From the NCBI GenBank assembly GCA_900074885.1, contig FJUW01000019.1, positions 1 to 64,000 on the forward strand: 64,000 nt of DNA. The letters are read 5' to 3'. The notes beneath the pieces are model-generated. The model had not been told where the DNA came from and did not search any database. It was given only the letters and a program-made list of their open reading frames with translations. Source of the DNA: Rhynchosporium graminicola (Eukaryota > Ascomycota > Leotiomycetes > Helotiales > Ploettnerulaceae). Every line of letters starts with the position of its first letter. Position 1 is the stretch's first letter. Of the stretch, positions 1-12,559 are shown in pieces. The position numbers and the translations under genes were made by a program.

Positions 1-918
1 ATAGAGTAATAGCAGGTATACTATCGTAATAGCACGACGAAGACTAGTTCCTAGTAGCTTACTTCTCTAAGACTATACTACCTGCTAAGCTTAATTACGC
101 TATCTACGATAAGGAAATACTTGTAATTATACGATCTTTAAGTAACTAGAGATCTGAGCTCGTAAGTATAATATATAAGATCCGCGTTATTACTAATTAT
201 AAAGCTCTTAAGTACTTTATAACCTCTAAATAGCTGAATATATAATAGGTATAATAAGCTGAGCTACTCGCAGATTATAACTTTATAATTACTTATTAAC
301 TTAGGAAGTATAATCTACTCGCTAACGCTCTCTCTCGTAGAATAGATAAATTAGATAACTAGAATAATACTAAAAGAACCTAGCGTTTATAGTAGCTGCT
401 ACGCGAAGACTAAATTAATCTAGTACTACTTATAAGTAATCTCCGGAACGACTCCGACTTTATAGATAACTTTGAGCTTATTAACGCCTTAGAAGTCGCT
501 GACCTATCGCTAGTCTTTTCTATAGTATAGTAAGTACTTAATACTAATCGTATTACGCTATTACTCTAAGCTTTATAGAAATAAGCTCTCTTCGCTACTC
601 CTAGAAAACTAACTATAGAAAAAGATCTTCTACTCTATAAAAGAAGACTAATCGTACCTAATATCTTATACCTTCGTATACTACTTATACGCGAAGTACA
701 CGACTGATTAGAGACTACTTATCTAAGTGTAAAGAAGACCTTATAACTACTAGTATTATAATACTAGTAGTACGGAATCGCTTTAACTATTAACTAGTAC
801 TACTGTAACTATTATACTTACTAACGAATTCAAGTGCTACGTAATAAGAAACCGGGCCTCCTCTAACCTCTACTTATATTATTACGTCTATAGGAGTATA
901 TTATAGTCGATTACTATA
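1..918 (+). mobile_element. Ty3/gypsy chromovirus E3, left fragment (RNase H and integrase zinc region)
   Basis: This is the inside of a decayed Ty3/gypsy pol gene, read on the plus strand and cut by the window edge. With TAA/TAG read as former Gln/Trp codons, an RNase H segment is clear at about 165-350, including a TNYKALKYF-like stretch and an ALSRR ending. The integrase zinc-binding region follows at about 690-890, with a REVHD start. The frame runs up to E1 at 919 and resumes at 9984 with the integrase core, so E3 is the host into which E1 and E2 inserted. In this family RNase H degrades the RNA template and integrase joins cDNA to the chromosome. The copy is RIP-like and dead. Confidence 0.85.
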
Positions 919-1141
919 TGTGACGACAGCTCACCTGAATGTTATATGAGAAGAAGGATAGATACTAGGGCCCAAGTTCATAGGTATCCCGGCAGAACTA
1001 GTGTCCGACTCGGTATAGTATCGGGCTAGTACCGGTATATATATATAAGGTGCCTTATACTCTATCTCTCTTCTTCTTCCTTCCTTATCTTTTTATTTCT
1101 TTCGTAGTAGACTATATAAGATCGCTCTTAGCCTCCCTACT
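919..1141 (+). repeat. 5' LTR of E1 (cut by N at 1142)
   Basis: The first 223 bases match the other 268-bp LTRs of the family; the final 45 bases and the leader are replaced by the N at 1142. It carries a TATA-like tract (tatatatataagg, about 1035-1050), expected for an LTR promoter. Confidence 0.9.
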
Positions 1142-1142
1142 N
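1142..1142. other. Assembly gap of real missing sequence
   Basis: A single N. The sequence jumps from LTR position 223 to a point in gag that lies about 685 bases further on in E4 (54383 to 55067). Unlike the other three Ns, no duplicated block flanks it, so sequence is missing here. Confidence 0.8.
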
Positions 1143-2310
1143 GTTCCTTATAAGGGTCTCTCGCTTATCTTCGACTCTCCTACTAGAACTAATACTATAA
1201 TCTCCGCGTATAGCGGAGTTTAATAACTTAATAAACTCTATTCCGATACGTAGTACTAAGAGAGAGGATACTATTCCTAATAAACTATCTCTCTTTTCTA
1301 GCGCCGAATTAGTAGAGTTATACCTTAGGAAGTCTTATCTTACTAAGAAGATCCTGCCTTTAGATAATAGATCGGACTTTACTTTCCTCTAATAGAGAGT
1401 ATCGATATAAGACTAGCTAGCTATAAATACTAACTATTACTCTACGGACTTCTCTTAGCGTGTTCTCGTATAGGGGCTAGTTACTAGATTAGCTAAGGAG
1501 TATCTTATACCTTAGTATCTCACTAATAAGTTTAAAACTAGTGATAAAATAATCTCCTTATTAGAGGAGAACTTTCTTACTAGTTTAGAGGAAGATAACT
1601 ACTATAACGCTTTCTATTACTTAGAAATATAATAACTTAGCTATATACGCGAGACTTTCGCCGAGTTTCGTAGTTGATTTTAAAGCGTTACTATCTAAGG
1701 TAAGGTTAAAAAGAAAGAGTAGTTCTTCTATATATAAGATAAGATTATATTATCTTTACGCGCTTTAACTCTTATTATTAAACTAATATAGAATAAGGAT
1801 TACGCTTCTATAGTTAGATCTTTACTTTCTTTTGATACTAAGTATTGCTATAACTTAGAACGTACTTATCCTAAGAAAGCTACTACTTAGGTATAGTACT
1901 ATAAGCTTATTATTACTACTACGACTACTACTAGTTCTACCTCTTACTAGTCCTTAAGCTTAGCTCCTCGATAAACTACTCCCGTACTATATATACGTAC
2001 TTCTACCTTAGTATAGGCTAGTACTCCCTCTGCGCTAAAACGCCTTATTACCTCGACTAGAGAACTCCCTAGGTATTATAGTTATAGATAGCTCGGTTAT
2101 ATTAAGCTAAACTACCCTAACTTACTTAAGGTTTAATTAATTAATAAATTTCCGGAAGAGGATTAAGTAACTAAGGAAGTAGTAGAAGATATACCTTCCG
2201 AATCTAGACTAATACTAGAGGGAAACGATAAGGCTTAGGTAAAAACTCCTTCTTAGGTCTATATAAGTATAATCTTTCTAATCTGGACCTTAACTCCCTA
2301 ATAAGAAGTA
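1143..2310 (+). pseudogene. gag of E1 (RIP-inactivated)
   Basis: The frame, read through TAA/TAG, resembles a fungal Ty3/gypsy capsid, with a long charged region (about 1300-1850) and then a Ser/Thr-rich stretch. A zinc-knuckle remnant lies at about 2072-2130 (YYSYRQLGYIKLNYPN), where expected Cys and His positions have become Tyr. That fits TGT/TGC to TAT/TAC and CAT to TAT changes. Gag forms the virus-like particle; this copy cannot. Confidence 0.75.
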
Positions 2311-2319
2311 AGTAATTTA

Positions 2320-5300
2320 TATACCCGATTATAATTAGTATAAATAAGCTAGGAGTCTCTATAAATAGCCTAATTAATACCGGAGCGAATAGTTATCTAT
2401 TTATTAATTATACTCTTACTAGATAACTATCAGGGGCCCTTAGTATTAAAATCAAGCTATTACTTTATTCTATTCTAATACGTAGTTTCTAATAGTCTAT
2501 TAGAACTTATATTACTTATTTTATACGTTTATACTTTTCTATTAATAGTAGGCGTATTTATAACTACTCTTTTATTCTCCTTGATTTAAGATAATAAGAT
2601 ATAATTATTAGTATTAAATAGATATAACGATTTCAAGTTAAGCTAGATACACTCTACTATAAGCTACTATAGTCGGAACGCTATCTAGCTACTCTCCGAT
2701 ATAATAAGGAGATAATTATAACTCTACTACCTTATAAACCTAGTATTAATCGATCTTATTAAATCGATATTAACGCGCGGGACTTAGCTATAAACTAGCT
2801 AGACTAATGCCGATTATACTAAATAGTAGCGATACAGTATATTAACGTATCGTTCTTATCTTTTAACTTATTTCCGCTTATTACTAAGGAATTTGAACCC
2901 CTTTCCGCTCCGAATTTATTAAGAAAGGTACTTACGCCGAAACTCTATTATAAGTACTCCTCTTAACTTCTAAGGATCTAGAAACTAGTTCCGATTTACT
3001 AAATTAGTACTATAGCTTTTTACTTTAATATAAAATATAAAGGTTCCGAATTATTCTTTATTAGTATCTATGAGATAAACTACCTCTTATAAGACTATCT
3101 AAATAGCGACTCTCCTAAGGATCCCGATACTGAACAACTCGTAGCTGAAAAGCTACTAGAATAGTATTATACTCTTAAGGAAGCCTTTTCTAAGCGGGAT
3201 TCTAATATTCTTCTGCTATATCGCTTATATAATTATAAAATTATTTTAGAAGAACTATTACTTAATATATATTCGCCCTTATATTAGTAATCTATAGATA
3301 AATTATAAGTAACTAAGAAGTATCTTATAGAGAACTTAGATAAGGGATTTATTAAATCTAGCTAAAGTCCCTTTATATTACTTATATTATTTATTAAAAA
3401 GGCCGATAGAGGATTACGCTTCTATATTAATTATTATAAGCTTAATATAATCACTCGAAAGGATTTATACCTAATACTTAGGATCGATAAGCTCTTAACT
3501 TATATATCTAAAGTAGTAATCTTTACTAAACTAGATATCTAAGTAGTATTTAACTATATCTATATAGACCCCGAATCCGAGGAGTATATTACTTTCCGAA
3601 CTTGCTTCAGATCCTATAAATATAAAGTATTACCTTTCGGGCTCTATAATAGACTTAGTACGTACTAGCGATATATAAATAATATACTACTAGACTACTT
3701 AGATAATTTCTATATAGCTTATCTAGATAATATCTTTATATACTTAGAAATACTCTAGGAATATAAAGAATATATTAAATTAGTACTATAATACTTAATA
3801 GATACCGGACTTTAAGTAGATATTAAGAAAAGCGAATTCTATATTACTCGGACTAAATACCTCGGATATATTATTATTACTAACGGAATTAAGCTAGATC
3901 CCGAGAAGGTAGTACTATTAGTAGACTAGAAGTACTCTGAAATAGTAATAGCTATGAAATCCTTCTTAGGATTCTATAGATTCTACTATTAATTTATTCG
4001 GAATTTCGGCCTTATCGCTAAACCTCTCTTAGTACTTACTCGGCTTATAGTACTATAGAATTTCACTAATAATTATAAGAAGTCCTTCGACGATTTATAT
4101 TAATAGCTACTATTAGTATAGAAACTATATTATTTCGACCCTAAATTATAAACTAAACTAGAAACTAATACTTCTGATAATATAATAGCTAGAGTTATCT
4201 CCTAATTATATAAAGATAACTAGTAGTATCTAATTAGATTCTACTCCTATATTCTTAATAGATATGAACTAAACTAGGAGATCTATAATAAGGAGCTATA
4301 TACTATTATTAAGTCTTTCCGGAAATAGAGACCGGAACTTATATCTTTATAATACTATATTAGCATATATACGAACTATCGATCCTTAGAATACTTTATA
4401 ACTACTAAGGTCCTAACTAGTAAGTAAGCTAGATAAATAGAATTCCTTTCTGAATTTAACTTTTAAATTATATATACGCTTAGTAAAGATAACACTAAAG
4501 CTAATATCCTTAGCTATAAGGAATAAGATCTAAGGATATAGGAATAATAGAAATAGGATAGTAGATCTCGGGTTTTATTACCTCTAGACCGCTTAGATCT
4601 TAAGATTAATACGGAACTAGCTAAGTATTATATCGATTAAATTAGTTATATATACCTAATATTACTAAGGACTAATATACTACCGGAACTTATATATAAT
4701 TCCTTTAATTTAATCGAGAAACTATATTAATTTAACTAAGAATTATTCTCTAATAAATAGAATATATTAGGAGATAACTATATTATTAATAATAGTTTAC
4801 TATTTTATAATAGTTATCTATACGTATAACGCTATACTCCGCTATATACCTATTTAATTAGCGAAGTCTACGATTAAGTTTCCTCTACTTATCTGAATAC
4901 TTATAAGACCGCTGAAATAATTTCTACTTATTACTACTAGAAAGGACTTATATTAGATATAAAATAATATACTTATAATTGCCGCTCCTATTAGTACTCT
5001 TATCTGAAGTAAATAAAATAGTAAGGATTCCTCTACTTATTACTAGTGCCTAGCTACCTTATATAGTACTTAGCTATAGATTTTAAGGACTTCCCGCCTA
5101 ATAACTAAGGATTTAATAAGATATTAGTATTTATTAATTACTTAGGGAAAGACTCTATATTAATACTATATTATTATAATATCGATACCCGTAAGATAGC
5201 GATATTATTTATCTAATAGATATATTATTTCAGATATACTCTTAAGTTAATTATATCTGACTAAGGAGCTTAGTTAGTCTTATTCTTCTAATAAGAGTTT

Positions 5301-7890
5301 TACTATATAATTAGAGTTAAAGTTAAGCTCTCTACCTCCTTCTACTAGTAAACTAATAGATAAACGGAGATTATAAATTAGTATATTAACTAACGCTTTA
5401 AACCTTTTATTAATTACTATTAGAGTAACTAGGGCGAACTACTACTAATAATAAACCGCGCTTAAGTAACCCTACCTTACGACTCTATTAGTATAGTACT
5501 ATATACCCTTAAATATAGTATACTACTATAGAATAGCTAAGACTAGAAGTAACTTACCAGATCGATATTATAAGAGAAGCTTAATTATACTAATACTAAA
5601 TCTTTAGCTAAATGTACTAAATCCGCTATCGAGGTTATAAAAGCTAATATACTAGTTACCTAGTATAAGATAAGCGCTATAACTAACCCGAAACGGCATA
5701 GTATCGACTAGAAAGTTAAAGATAAGGTATTTCTCTCTATAAGGAACCTTAAGAATTNTATTTCGACCCTAAATTATAAACTAAACTAGAAACTAATACT
5801 TCTGATAATATAATAGCTAGAGTTATCTCCTAATTATATAAAGATAACTAGTAGTATCTAATTAGATTCTACTCCTATATTCTTAATAGATATGAACTAA
5901 ACTAGGAGATCTATAATAAGGAGCTATATACTATTATTAAGTCTTTCCGGAAATAGAGACCGGAACTTATATCTTTATAATACTATATTAGCATATATAC
6001 GAACTATCGATCCTTAGAATACTTTATAACTACTAAGGTCCTAACTAGTAAGTAAGCTAGATAAATAGAATTCCTTTCTGAATTTAACTTTTAAATTATA
6101 TATACGCTTAGTAAAGATAACACTAAAGCTAATATCCTTAGCTATAAGGAATAAGATCTAAGGATATAGGAATAATAGAAATAGGATAGTAGATCTCGGG
6201 TTTTATTACCTCTAGACCGCTTAGATCTTAAGATTAATACGGAACTAGCTAAGTATTATATCGATTAAATTAGTTATATATACCTAATATTACTAAGGAC
6301 TAATATACTACCGGAACTTATATATAATTCCTTTAATTTAATCGAGAAACTATATTAATTTAACTAAGAATTATTCTCTAATAAATAGAATATATTAGGA
6401 GATAACTATATTATTAATAATAGTTTACTATTTTATAATAGTTATCTATACGTATAACGCTATACTCCGCTATATACCTATTTAATTAGCGAAGTCTACG
6501 ATTAAGTTTCCTCTACTTATCTGAATACTTATAAGACCGCTGAAATAATTTCTACTTATTACTACTAGAAAGGACTTATATTAGATATAAAATAATATAC
6601 TTATAATTGCCGCTCCTATTAGTACTCTTATCTGAAGTAAATAAAATAGTAAGGATTCCTCTACTTATTACTAGTGCCTAGCTACCTTATATAGTACTTA
6701 GCTATAGATTTTAAGGACTTCCCGCCTAATAACTAAGGATTTAATAAGATATTAGTATTTATTAATTACTTAGGGAAAGACTCTATATTAATACTATATT
6801 ATTATAATATCGATACCCGTAAGATAGCGATATTATTTATCTAATAGATATATTATTTCAGATATACTCTTAAGTTAATTATATCTGACTAAGGAGCTTA
6901 GTTAGTCTTATTCTTCTAATAAGAGTTTTACTATATAATTAGAGTTAAAGTTAAGCTCTCTACCTCCTTCTACTAGTAAACTAATAGATAAACGGAGATT
7001 ATAAATTAGTATATTAACTAACGCTTTAAACCTTTTATTAATTACTATTAGAGTAACTAGGGCGAACTACTACTAATAATAAACCGCGCTTAAGTAACCC
7101 TACCTTACGACTCTATTAGTATAGTACTATATACCCTTAAATATAGTATACTACTATAGAATAGCTAAGACTAGAAGTAACTTACCAGATCGATATTATA
7201 AGAGAAGCTTAATTATACTAATACTAAATCTTTAGCTAAATGTACTAAATCCGCTATCGAGGTTATAAAAGCTAATATACTAGTTACCTAGTATAAGATA
7301 AGCGCTATAACTAACCCGAAACGGCATAGTATCGACTAGAAAGTTAAAGATAAGGTATTTCTCTCTATAAGGAACCTTAAGAATTACTAGCTAAGTAAGA
7401 AGCTATCTAGTCTCTAGGTAGGACTATACTAAGTCTTAGCTAAGATCAGATACTCCTATAAGCTAGATTTACCCTTAGGATCTTCTATATATAATATATT
7501 CGCTCCCGAATTACTCTTTAAGGACCCGGACGACTTATTACTAAGCTAAGAGTTACTAAACTTACCCTTAGAGGTTATCGCTACTTAAGAAGAGTAAGAG
7601 TTATAAGATATACTTACTATATAGCTCCTAAGAGGTAATCTGAAGTATTAAGTTAGCTAGCTAGGCTATAACCCGGACCTAACTTAGTATAACGCTTCCG
7701 ACTTAATAGGTACTCTATATAAGCTTAGAGACTTCTATACTACTAACTTAAGTAAACCTAGATCTCTATATAAACTAGATTAGTAGATTAAGGCCTAAGA
7801 AAACAGAATAGATAACTATAGTTACTTAGAGAATAATAAGCTATTATAGTTATTAGTATTAGAATTTATTATTAGGAATAATTCTCTAAT
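2320..7890 (+). pseudogene. pol of E1: protease, RT, RNase H, integrase, chromodomain
   Basis: The domain order is readable despite many TAA/TAG codons. The protease active-site remnant (NTGANSYLF) is at about 2365-2400. Reverse transcriptase runs about 3290-4100, with the catalytic YLDD box read as YLDN at about 3717-3734. RNase H follows. The integrase core has an ISDQGAQ motif near 5255 and again near 6885 in the duplicated block. A C-terminal chromodomain at about 7588-7700 (SQLGYNPDLTQYNASD-like) places it among the chromoviruses, in which this domain may direct insertion to heterochromatin. Bases 4131-5757 recur as 5759-7385, probably an assembly artefact. Confidence 0.85.
5758..5758. 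other. Single N between duplicated blocks (likely unmerged contig overlap)
   Basis: The 1627 bases 4131-5757 are repeated as 5759-7385 with no difference at the places I compared. No element biology predicts an internal duplication breaking at an N; two overlapping contig ends joined without merging would. Confidence 0.85.
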
Positions 7891-7913
7891 TATACTCTAT
7901 AATAACGCTATAT

Positions 7914-9041
7914 CTAAAACTCTACTTCTTTAACTACTTCTATTTTACTAGCTTTCTCCCTTAAGTCCTTTAGAGCTTCTAGTAAATCTAGAATATCTAG
8001 AACCGGAATTACTATATCTAACTTTTTACTTAAATCTACTAATATAGCCCTAGTAGTAGACTAAGTATAATAGCTAATCCTACGGGCTTTCTTCTTTAGA
8101 GAGAGTCCGGGAGTATCTAGATCTAATATTATCTCTGAACTAGAAAGCAAATTCCTCTTTTTTTTAGTATTAGATATTATAGCTTTAAATATAGCTTTCT
8201 TCGTAAATTCCTATATAATACTATTTAACTCCTTTATCTACTTTAATATTATTTTAGCTATTAACTTAGATTTCGCCGAATTGACTATTAGAAGATCTAA
8301 ATCTTATATCGCGTTAGTATTAGACTAGTATCTAAGAGTTTAAGATCGCAACTTACTACTTTAATAAACTCTAACTCTTTAAATATTTTCTCTATAGAAT
8401 ACCTTAAAGCTTAAGTCTTTACTAATTATATAGTAGTAATCTCTAATATAATAATAGAAGTAATAGATTTCGCGAGACGATAGATCTGATTAATAGCCTT
8501 ATAAGTAGCTATAATACTACCCTAATTTAGCTCTACGTTCTTAGCTTTACTACTAAGAAGTAAACCGGATAAAATAATATACTCTATATTAATATAGTTA
8601 AGTAACTATAATACGTTAGTATATATAATTATATTTATATTTAAGTAACTTATATACTTATAACTACTCTTTAACGCTAAATAATACTTATAAAGCTTAG
8701 AGTTAAGCTTATTAAATAAGTATAAGAGTTCTAAAATAGGAGTATTATTATACTTTATCTTAAGGAAAGCGCGAATATATTATAAGTAATATATACGATA
8801 CGCTACTAAAAGAGTACTAGCAGGAACTAGTAAAAGTACTATAAGAGTTAGTATTATAGATCCGTGAAACCCTTATACCGCACTTAAGGACTATCCTTAA
8901 AACTAAGATAAGAAACTTACTTATATTAAGAGAAGAGTTAATTAGGTCGATTAATATATAAGATTATAGCAGATTACTATAGTAGTTAGTAATAATACTT
9001 ACTATAAGAGCTATATTATAGTCTAGGGAGAATAAACTTAT
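7914..9041 (-). pseudogene. Antisense three-exon ORF of the gypsy family, E1 copy
   Basis: On the strand opposite to pol, between the chromodomain and the 3' LTR. Proposed exons are 9041-8879 (163 nt), 8838-8357 (482 nt) and 8303-7914 (390 nt, ending in TAG). Intron 1 is 8878-8839 (40 nt, GTATAA donor, CTAAC branch-like site, TAG acceptor). Intron 2 is 8356-8304 (53 nt, GTAAGT donor, ACTAAC, acceptor now TAA). Splicing joins three separate frames into 345 codons, broken only by TAA/TAG where read. The start would be an ATA that was once ATG (inference). A TATATAAAG box lies about 60 nt upstream (9108-9100). The product is Leu/Ile/Lys-rich and I do not recognise it. Exon lengths match E2 and E4 exactly. 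Confidence 0.6.
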
Positions 9042-9207
9042 AAGTTAAAGTAGTTATCGCAGTTAAAAAGGAAAAGCTCTAATATTAATAAACCCCTTCC
9101 TTTATATACCTCTTACGCTTTACTTAAACTCGACTCCTATTATAAATAGATAAAGTAAATACTACTTACCGCCCGATTTAGAAGCTATAACTAATATAGT
9201 ACTATTA

Positions 9208-9208
9208 N
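9208..9208. other. Single N between duplicated blocks
   Basis: Bases 8870-9207 recur as 9209-9546 (338 bp) with only two adjacent differences seen (near 9109 and 9448). This is the same signature as at 5758 and 59530, an overlap not merged by the assembler. Confidence 0.8.
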
Positions 9209-9710
9209 CCCTTATACCGCACTTAAGGACTATCCTTAAAACTAAGATAAGAAACTTACTTATATTAAGAGAAGAGTTAATTAGGTCGATTAATATATAA
9301 GATTATAGCAGATTACTATAGTAGTTAGTAATAATACTTACTATAAGAGCTATATTATAGTCTAGGGAGAATAAACTTATAAGTTAAAGTAGTTATCGCA
9401 GTTAAAAAGGAAAAGCTCTAATATTAATAAACCCCTTCCTTTATATATATCTTACGCTTTACTTAAACTCGACTCCTATTATAAATAGATAAAGTAAATA
9501 CTACTTACCGCCCGATTTAGAAGCTATAACTAATATAGTACTATTACGGCGATATAACTAGTCAGAACCTAATAAAGAATTTACTACTACTAAAGAGCAG
9601 CTAGTACTTATTACGCGAATATAAACGAAAATAGTCATAATAAAGACTAATTCTAGTATAAACTATAACCTTCCGAGCTTAGGGTTAAGCTCTTCTTAGG
9701 GAGGGGGTAA

Positions 9711-9978
9711 TATAACGATAGCTTACCTGAATATCATATGAGAAGAAGGATAGATACTAGGGCTTAAGTTCATAGGTATCCCGGTAGAACTAGTATCCGA
9801 CTCGGTATAGTATCGGGCTAGTACTGGTATATATATATAAGGTGCCTTATACTCTATCTCTCTTCTTCTTCTTTCCTTATCTTTTTGTTTCTTTTGTAGT
9901 AGACTATATAAGATCGCTCTTAGCCTCTCTACTTGTTTATTCTTACTTATATACCGCCTTGAGTCTTGTGTCGTTATA
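9711..9978 (+). repeat. 3' LTR of E1
   Basis: 268 bp. It starts tataacgata, a RIP-altered form of the inverted terminus TGTAACGACA, and ends tgtcgttata. It is preceded by the polypurine tract gggagggggta and followed by the TSD copy ctata. Confidence 0.93.
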
Positions 9979-9983
9979 CTATA

Positions 9984-10799
9984 GCTTCAACCGCGATAAA
10001 TATAGCTACGATAACGTTCTCGTATTTATTAACTATTTCAGTAAATAAGTAATTAGTATTCTATACTAAAAGACCTCCGATACGCGCGACCTTATAAAGC
10101 TTTACTTATACTACGTATACTACTATTTCGGAGCTCTATTAATAATTACCTCTAATAGAGAGCTTTAATTCGTTTCCTGTTTTTAGACTATAGTTATTAT
10201 AATTCTTAGCACTAAAAGATAGCTTTCTATAGTAGACTACTTATAAATAGATAGCTAAACAGAGATCTATAACTAATATCTCTAATATAGATTATAACCT
10301 TTTATCTCTTACTATTAAGATAACTAGTCGGAATTCTTACTTATTATAGACTACGCCTAGATAATTCTCCCTTACGAATCCCTTAGAGGTCTCTTACTTT
10401 TTAAAGTCGTTTATAGATATATACCTTGCGTTAATTAGAATTAGAAAGACCTACCTAACTCTATTACGCTTACTAATAAGTTAAATACTTAGTAAGCTCT
10501 AGATTATGCTAATCGCTTACGCGATACCTAGACTATTGCTTAATCTAGCCTCTAATATATATAAGCTAAGATATCCTAATCCTATAATCGCTTATACTGT
10601 GAAGTCGACTTTATTATAGACGACCTTATCTAACTAGATATACGCTACTTTATAAGTACTTGACCTAGTAAAAAACTCGACTTCCTGACTAATAGACCCT
10701 TCTGTATAATTAAAAAGATCAGAAGCTCTTATCGCCTAGAGCTTCTTACTAGTATAAAAGTATATAACGTATTCCTTACTACTAAGCTATAGAAGTATC
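9984..10799 (+). mobile_element. E3 middle fragment: integrase core and C-terminal region
   Basis: This resumes the E3 pol frame after E1. It opens with the integrase core segment DKYSYDNVLVFINYFSK (about 9997-10047). A remnant matching the usual STAYHPQTDGQTE region lies near 10225-10270 (read with Gln for stops). The frame continues to the E2 insertion point at 10799. Several TAG/TAA codons sit where Gln is expected. Confidence 0.82.
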
Positions 10800-11067
10800 T
10801 GTAACGATACAAGACTTAAGGCGGTATATAAGCAAGAATAAACGAGTAGGGAGGCTAAGAGCGATCTTATATAGTCTATTACGAAGGAAACAAAAAGATA
10901 AGGAAGGAAGAAGAAGAGAGATAGAGTATAAAGCACCTTATATATATACGCTAGTACTAGTCTGATACTATACCGGGTCGGATACTAGTTCTGCTAAGAT
11001 ACTTATGAACTTAGGCCCTATTATCTATCCTTCTTCTTATATAATATTCAGGTGAGCTATTATTATA
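10800..11067 (-). repeat. 3' LTR of E2
   Basis: 268 bp, in reverse orientation. The outer end is tgtaacgata; the inner end borders a C-rich tract (11071-11077), the complement of the polypurine tract. Confidence 0.93.
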
Positions 11068-11395
11068 TTACCCCCCCTCTAAGAAGAGCTTAACCCTAAG
11101 CTCGGAAGGTTATAGTTTATACTAGAATTAGTCTTTATTATAATTATTTTCGTCGATATTCGCGTAATAAGCGCTAGCCGCTCTTTAGTAGTAGTAAATT
11201 CTTTATCAGGTTCTGACTAGTTATATCGCTATAACGGTACTATATTAGTTATAGCTTCTAAATCAGGTAGTAAGTAGTGTTTACTTTATTTATTTACGTT
11301 AGGAGTCGAGTTTAAGTAGGGCGTAGGGTATATAAAGGAAGAGGTTTATTAATATTAGAGCTTTTCCTTTTTAACTACGATAACTACTTTAACTT

Positions 11396-12523
11396 ATAAG
11401 TTTACTCTCCTTAGATTGCGATATAGCTCCTAGAGTAGGTATTATTATTAACTACTATAGTAGTCTACTAGAATCTTATATATTAATCGACCTAATTAAC
11501 TCTTCTCTTAATATAAGTAAGTTTCTTATCTTAGTTTTATAGATAGTCCTTAAGTGTAATGTAGGGGTTTCACGGATCTATAGCGCTAACTCCTATAGTA
11601 CTTTTACTAGTTCTTACCGGTACTCTTTCGGCAGTATATCGTATATATTACCTATAATATATTCGCGCTTTCCTTAAGATAAAGTATAATAATACTCCTA
11701 TTTCAGAACTCTTATACTCGTTTAATAAGCTTAACTCTAAGCTTTATAAGTATTATTCAGCGTTAAAGAGTAGTTATAAGTATATAAGTTACTTAAACCT
11801 AAATATAGTTATATATACTAACGTATTATAGTTACTTAATTATATTAATATAGAGTATACTATTCTATCTAGTTTACTTCCTAGCGGTAAAACTAAAGAT
11901 ATAAAGCTAAATCGGGATAGTATTATAGCTACTTATAAGGCTATTAACTAGATCTATTATCTTACGAAATCTACTACTTCTACTACTACATTAGAGATTA
12001 CTACTATATAATTAGCAGAGACTTAGGCTTTAAGGCGTTCTATAAAGAAAGTATTTAAGGAGTTAGAGTTTATTAAAGTAATAAGTTACGATCTTAAACC
12101 CTTAGATACTAGTACGATACTAACGCGATATAAGATTTAGATCTTCTAATAGTCGATTCGGTAGAGTCTAAGTTAATAGCCGAAATAGTATTAAAGTAGA
12201 TAAAGGAATTAAATAGTATTATATAGGAGTTTATAAAGAAAGCTATATTTAAGGTTATAATATCTAATACTAGGGGAAAAAGGAATTTACCTTCTAGTTC
12301 AGAGATAGCGTTAGATCTAGATACTCCCGGACCCTCTCTAAAGAAGAAAGCTTATAGGATTAGCTATTATATTTAGTTTACTACTAGAGCTATATTAGTA
12401 GATTTAAGTAAGGAGTTAGATATAGTAGTTCAGGTTCTAGATATTCCAGATTTACTAGAAGCTCCGGAGAACTTAAGAGAGAAAGCTAGTAAAGTAGAGG
12501 TAGTTAAAGAAGTAGAGTTTTAG
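11396..12523 (+). pseudogene. Antisense three-exon ORF of the gypsy family, E2 copy
   Basis: It is plus-strand here because E2 is inverted. Exons are 11396-11558 (163 nt), 11599-12080 (482 nt) and 12134-12523 (390 nt, stop TAG). Introns are 11559-11598 and 12081-12133. The intron 2 donor is degraded (ATAAGT) and its acceptor is TAA, but the ACTAAC branch-like site remains. A TATATAAAG box is at 11330-11338. Exon 3 is the most readable part, with LDLDTPG followed by a KKK basic patch and a charged helical-looking end. Coordinates fit the E1 and E4 copies to the base. Function is unknown; nothing in it looks like gag, pol or envelope. Confidence 0.6.
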
Positions 12524-12559
12524 ATATAGCGTTATTACAGAGTATAATCAGGAGATTAT

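Larger units (their letters stand above)
919..9978 (+). mobile_element. Ty3/gypsy chromovirus E1, complete insertion with TSD ctata
   Basis: An LTR retrotransposon of the 268-bp-LTR family. Its 5' LTR starts at 919 with a tgtgacgaca motif and its 3' LTR is 9711-9978. The 5-bp target duplication ctata is at 914-918 and 9979-9983, and the E3 integrase frame continues across the empty site. Order is LTR, gag, protease, RT, RNase H, integrase, chromodomain, antisense ORF, G-rich polypurine tract (about 9700-9708), LTR. The displayed length is unreliable. An N at 1142 replaces roughly 690 bp present in E4, and Ns at 5758 and 9208 are flanked by 1627-bp and 338-bp direct duplications that look artefactual. 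Corrected length would be about 7.8 kb, like E2 and E4. All frames are destroyed by TAA/TAG. Confidence 0.93.

Noticed and set aside
5759..7385. Second RNase H-integrase copy in E1, as if a tandem domain duplication
   Set aside because: Identical to 4131-5757 and separated by an N; E2 lacks it, so an assembly artefact is far more likely.
9842..10048. 68-codon ORF starting MPYTLSLFFF
   Set aside because: It begins in the E1 3' LTR and runs into the E3 integrase; it is a chimera created by insertion. Its second half is used only as evidence for E3.
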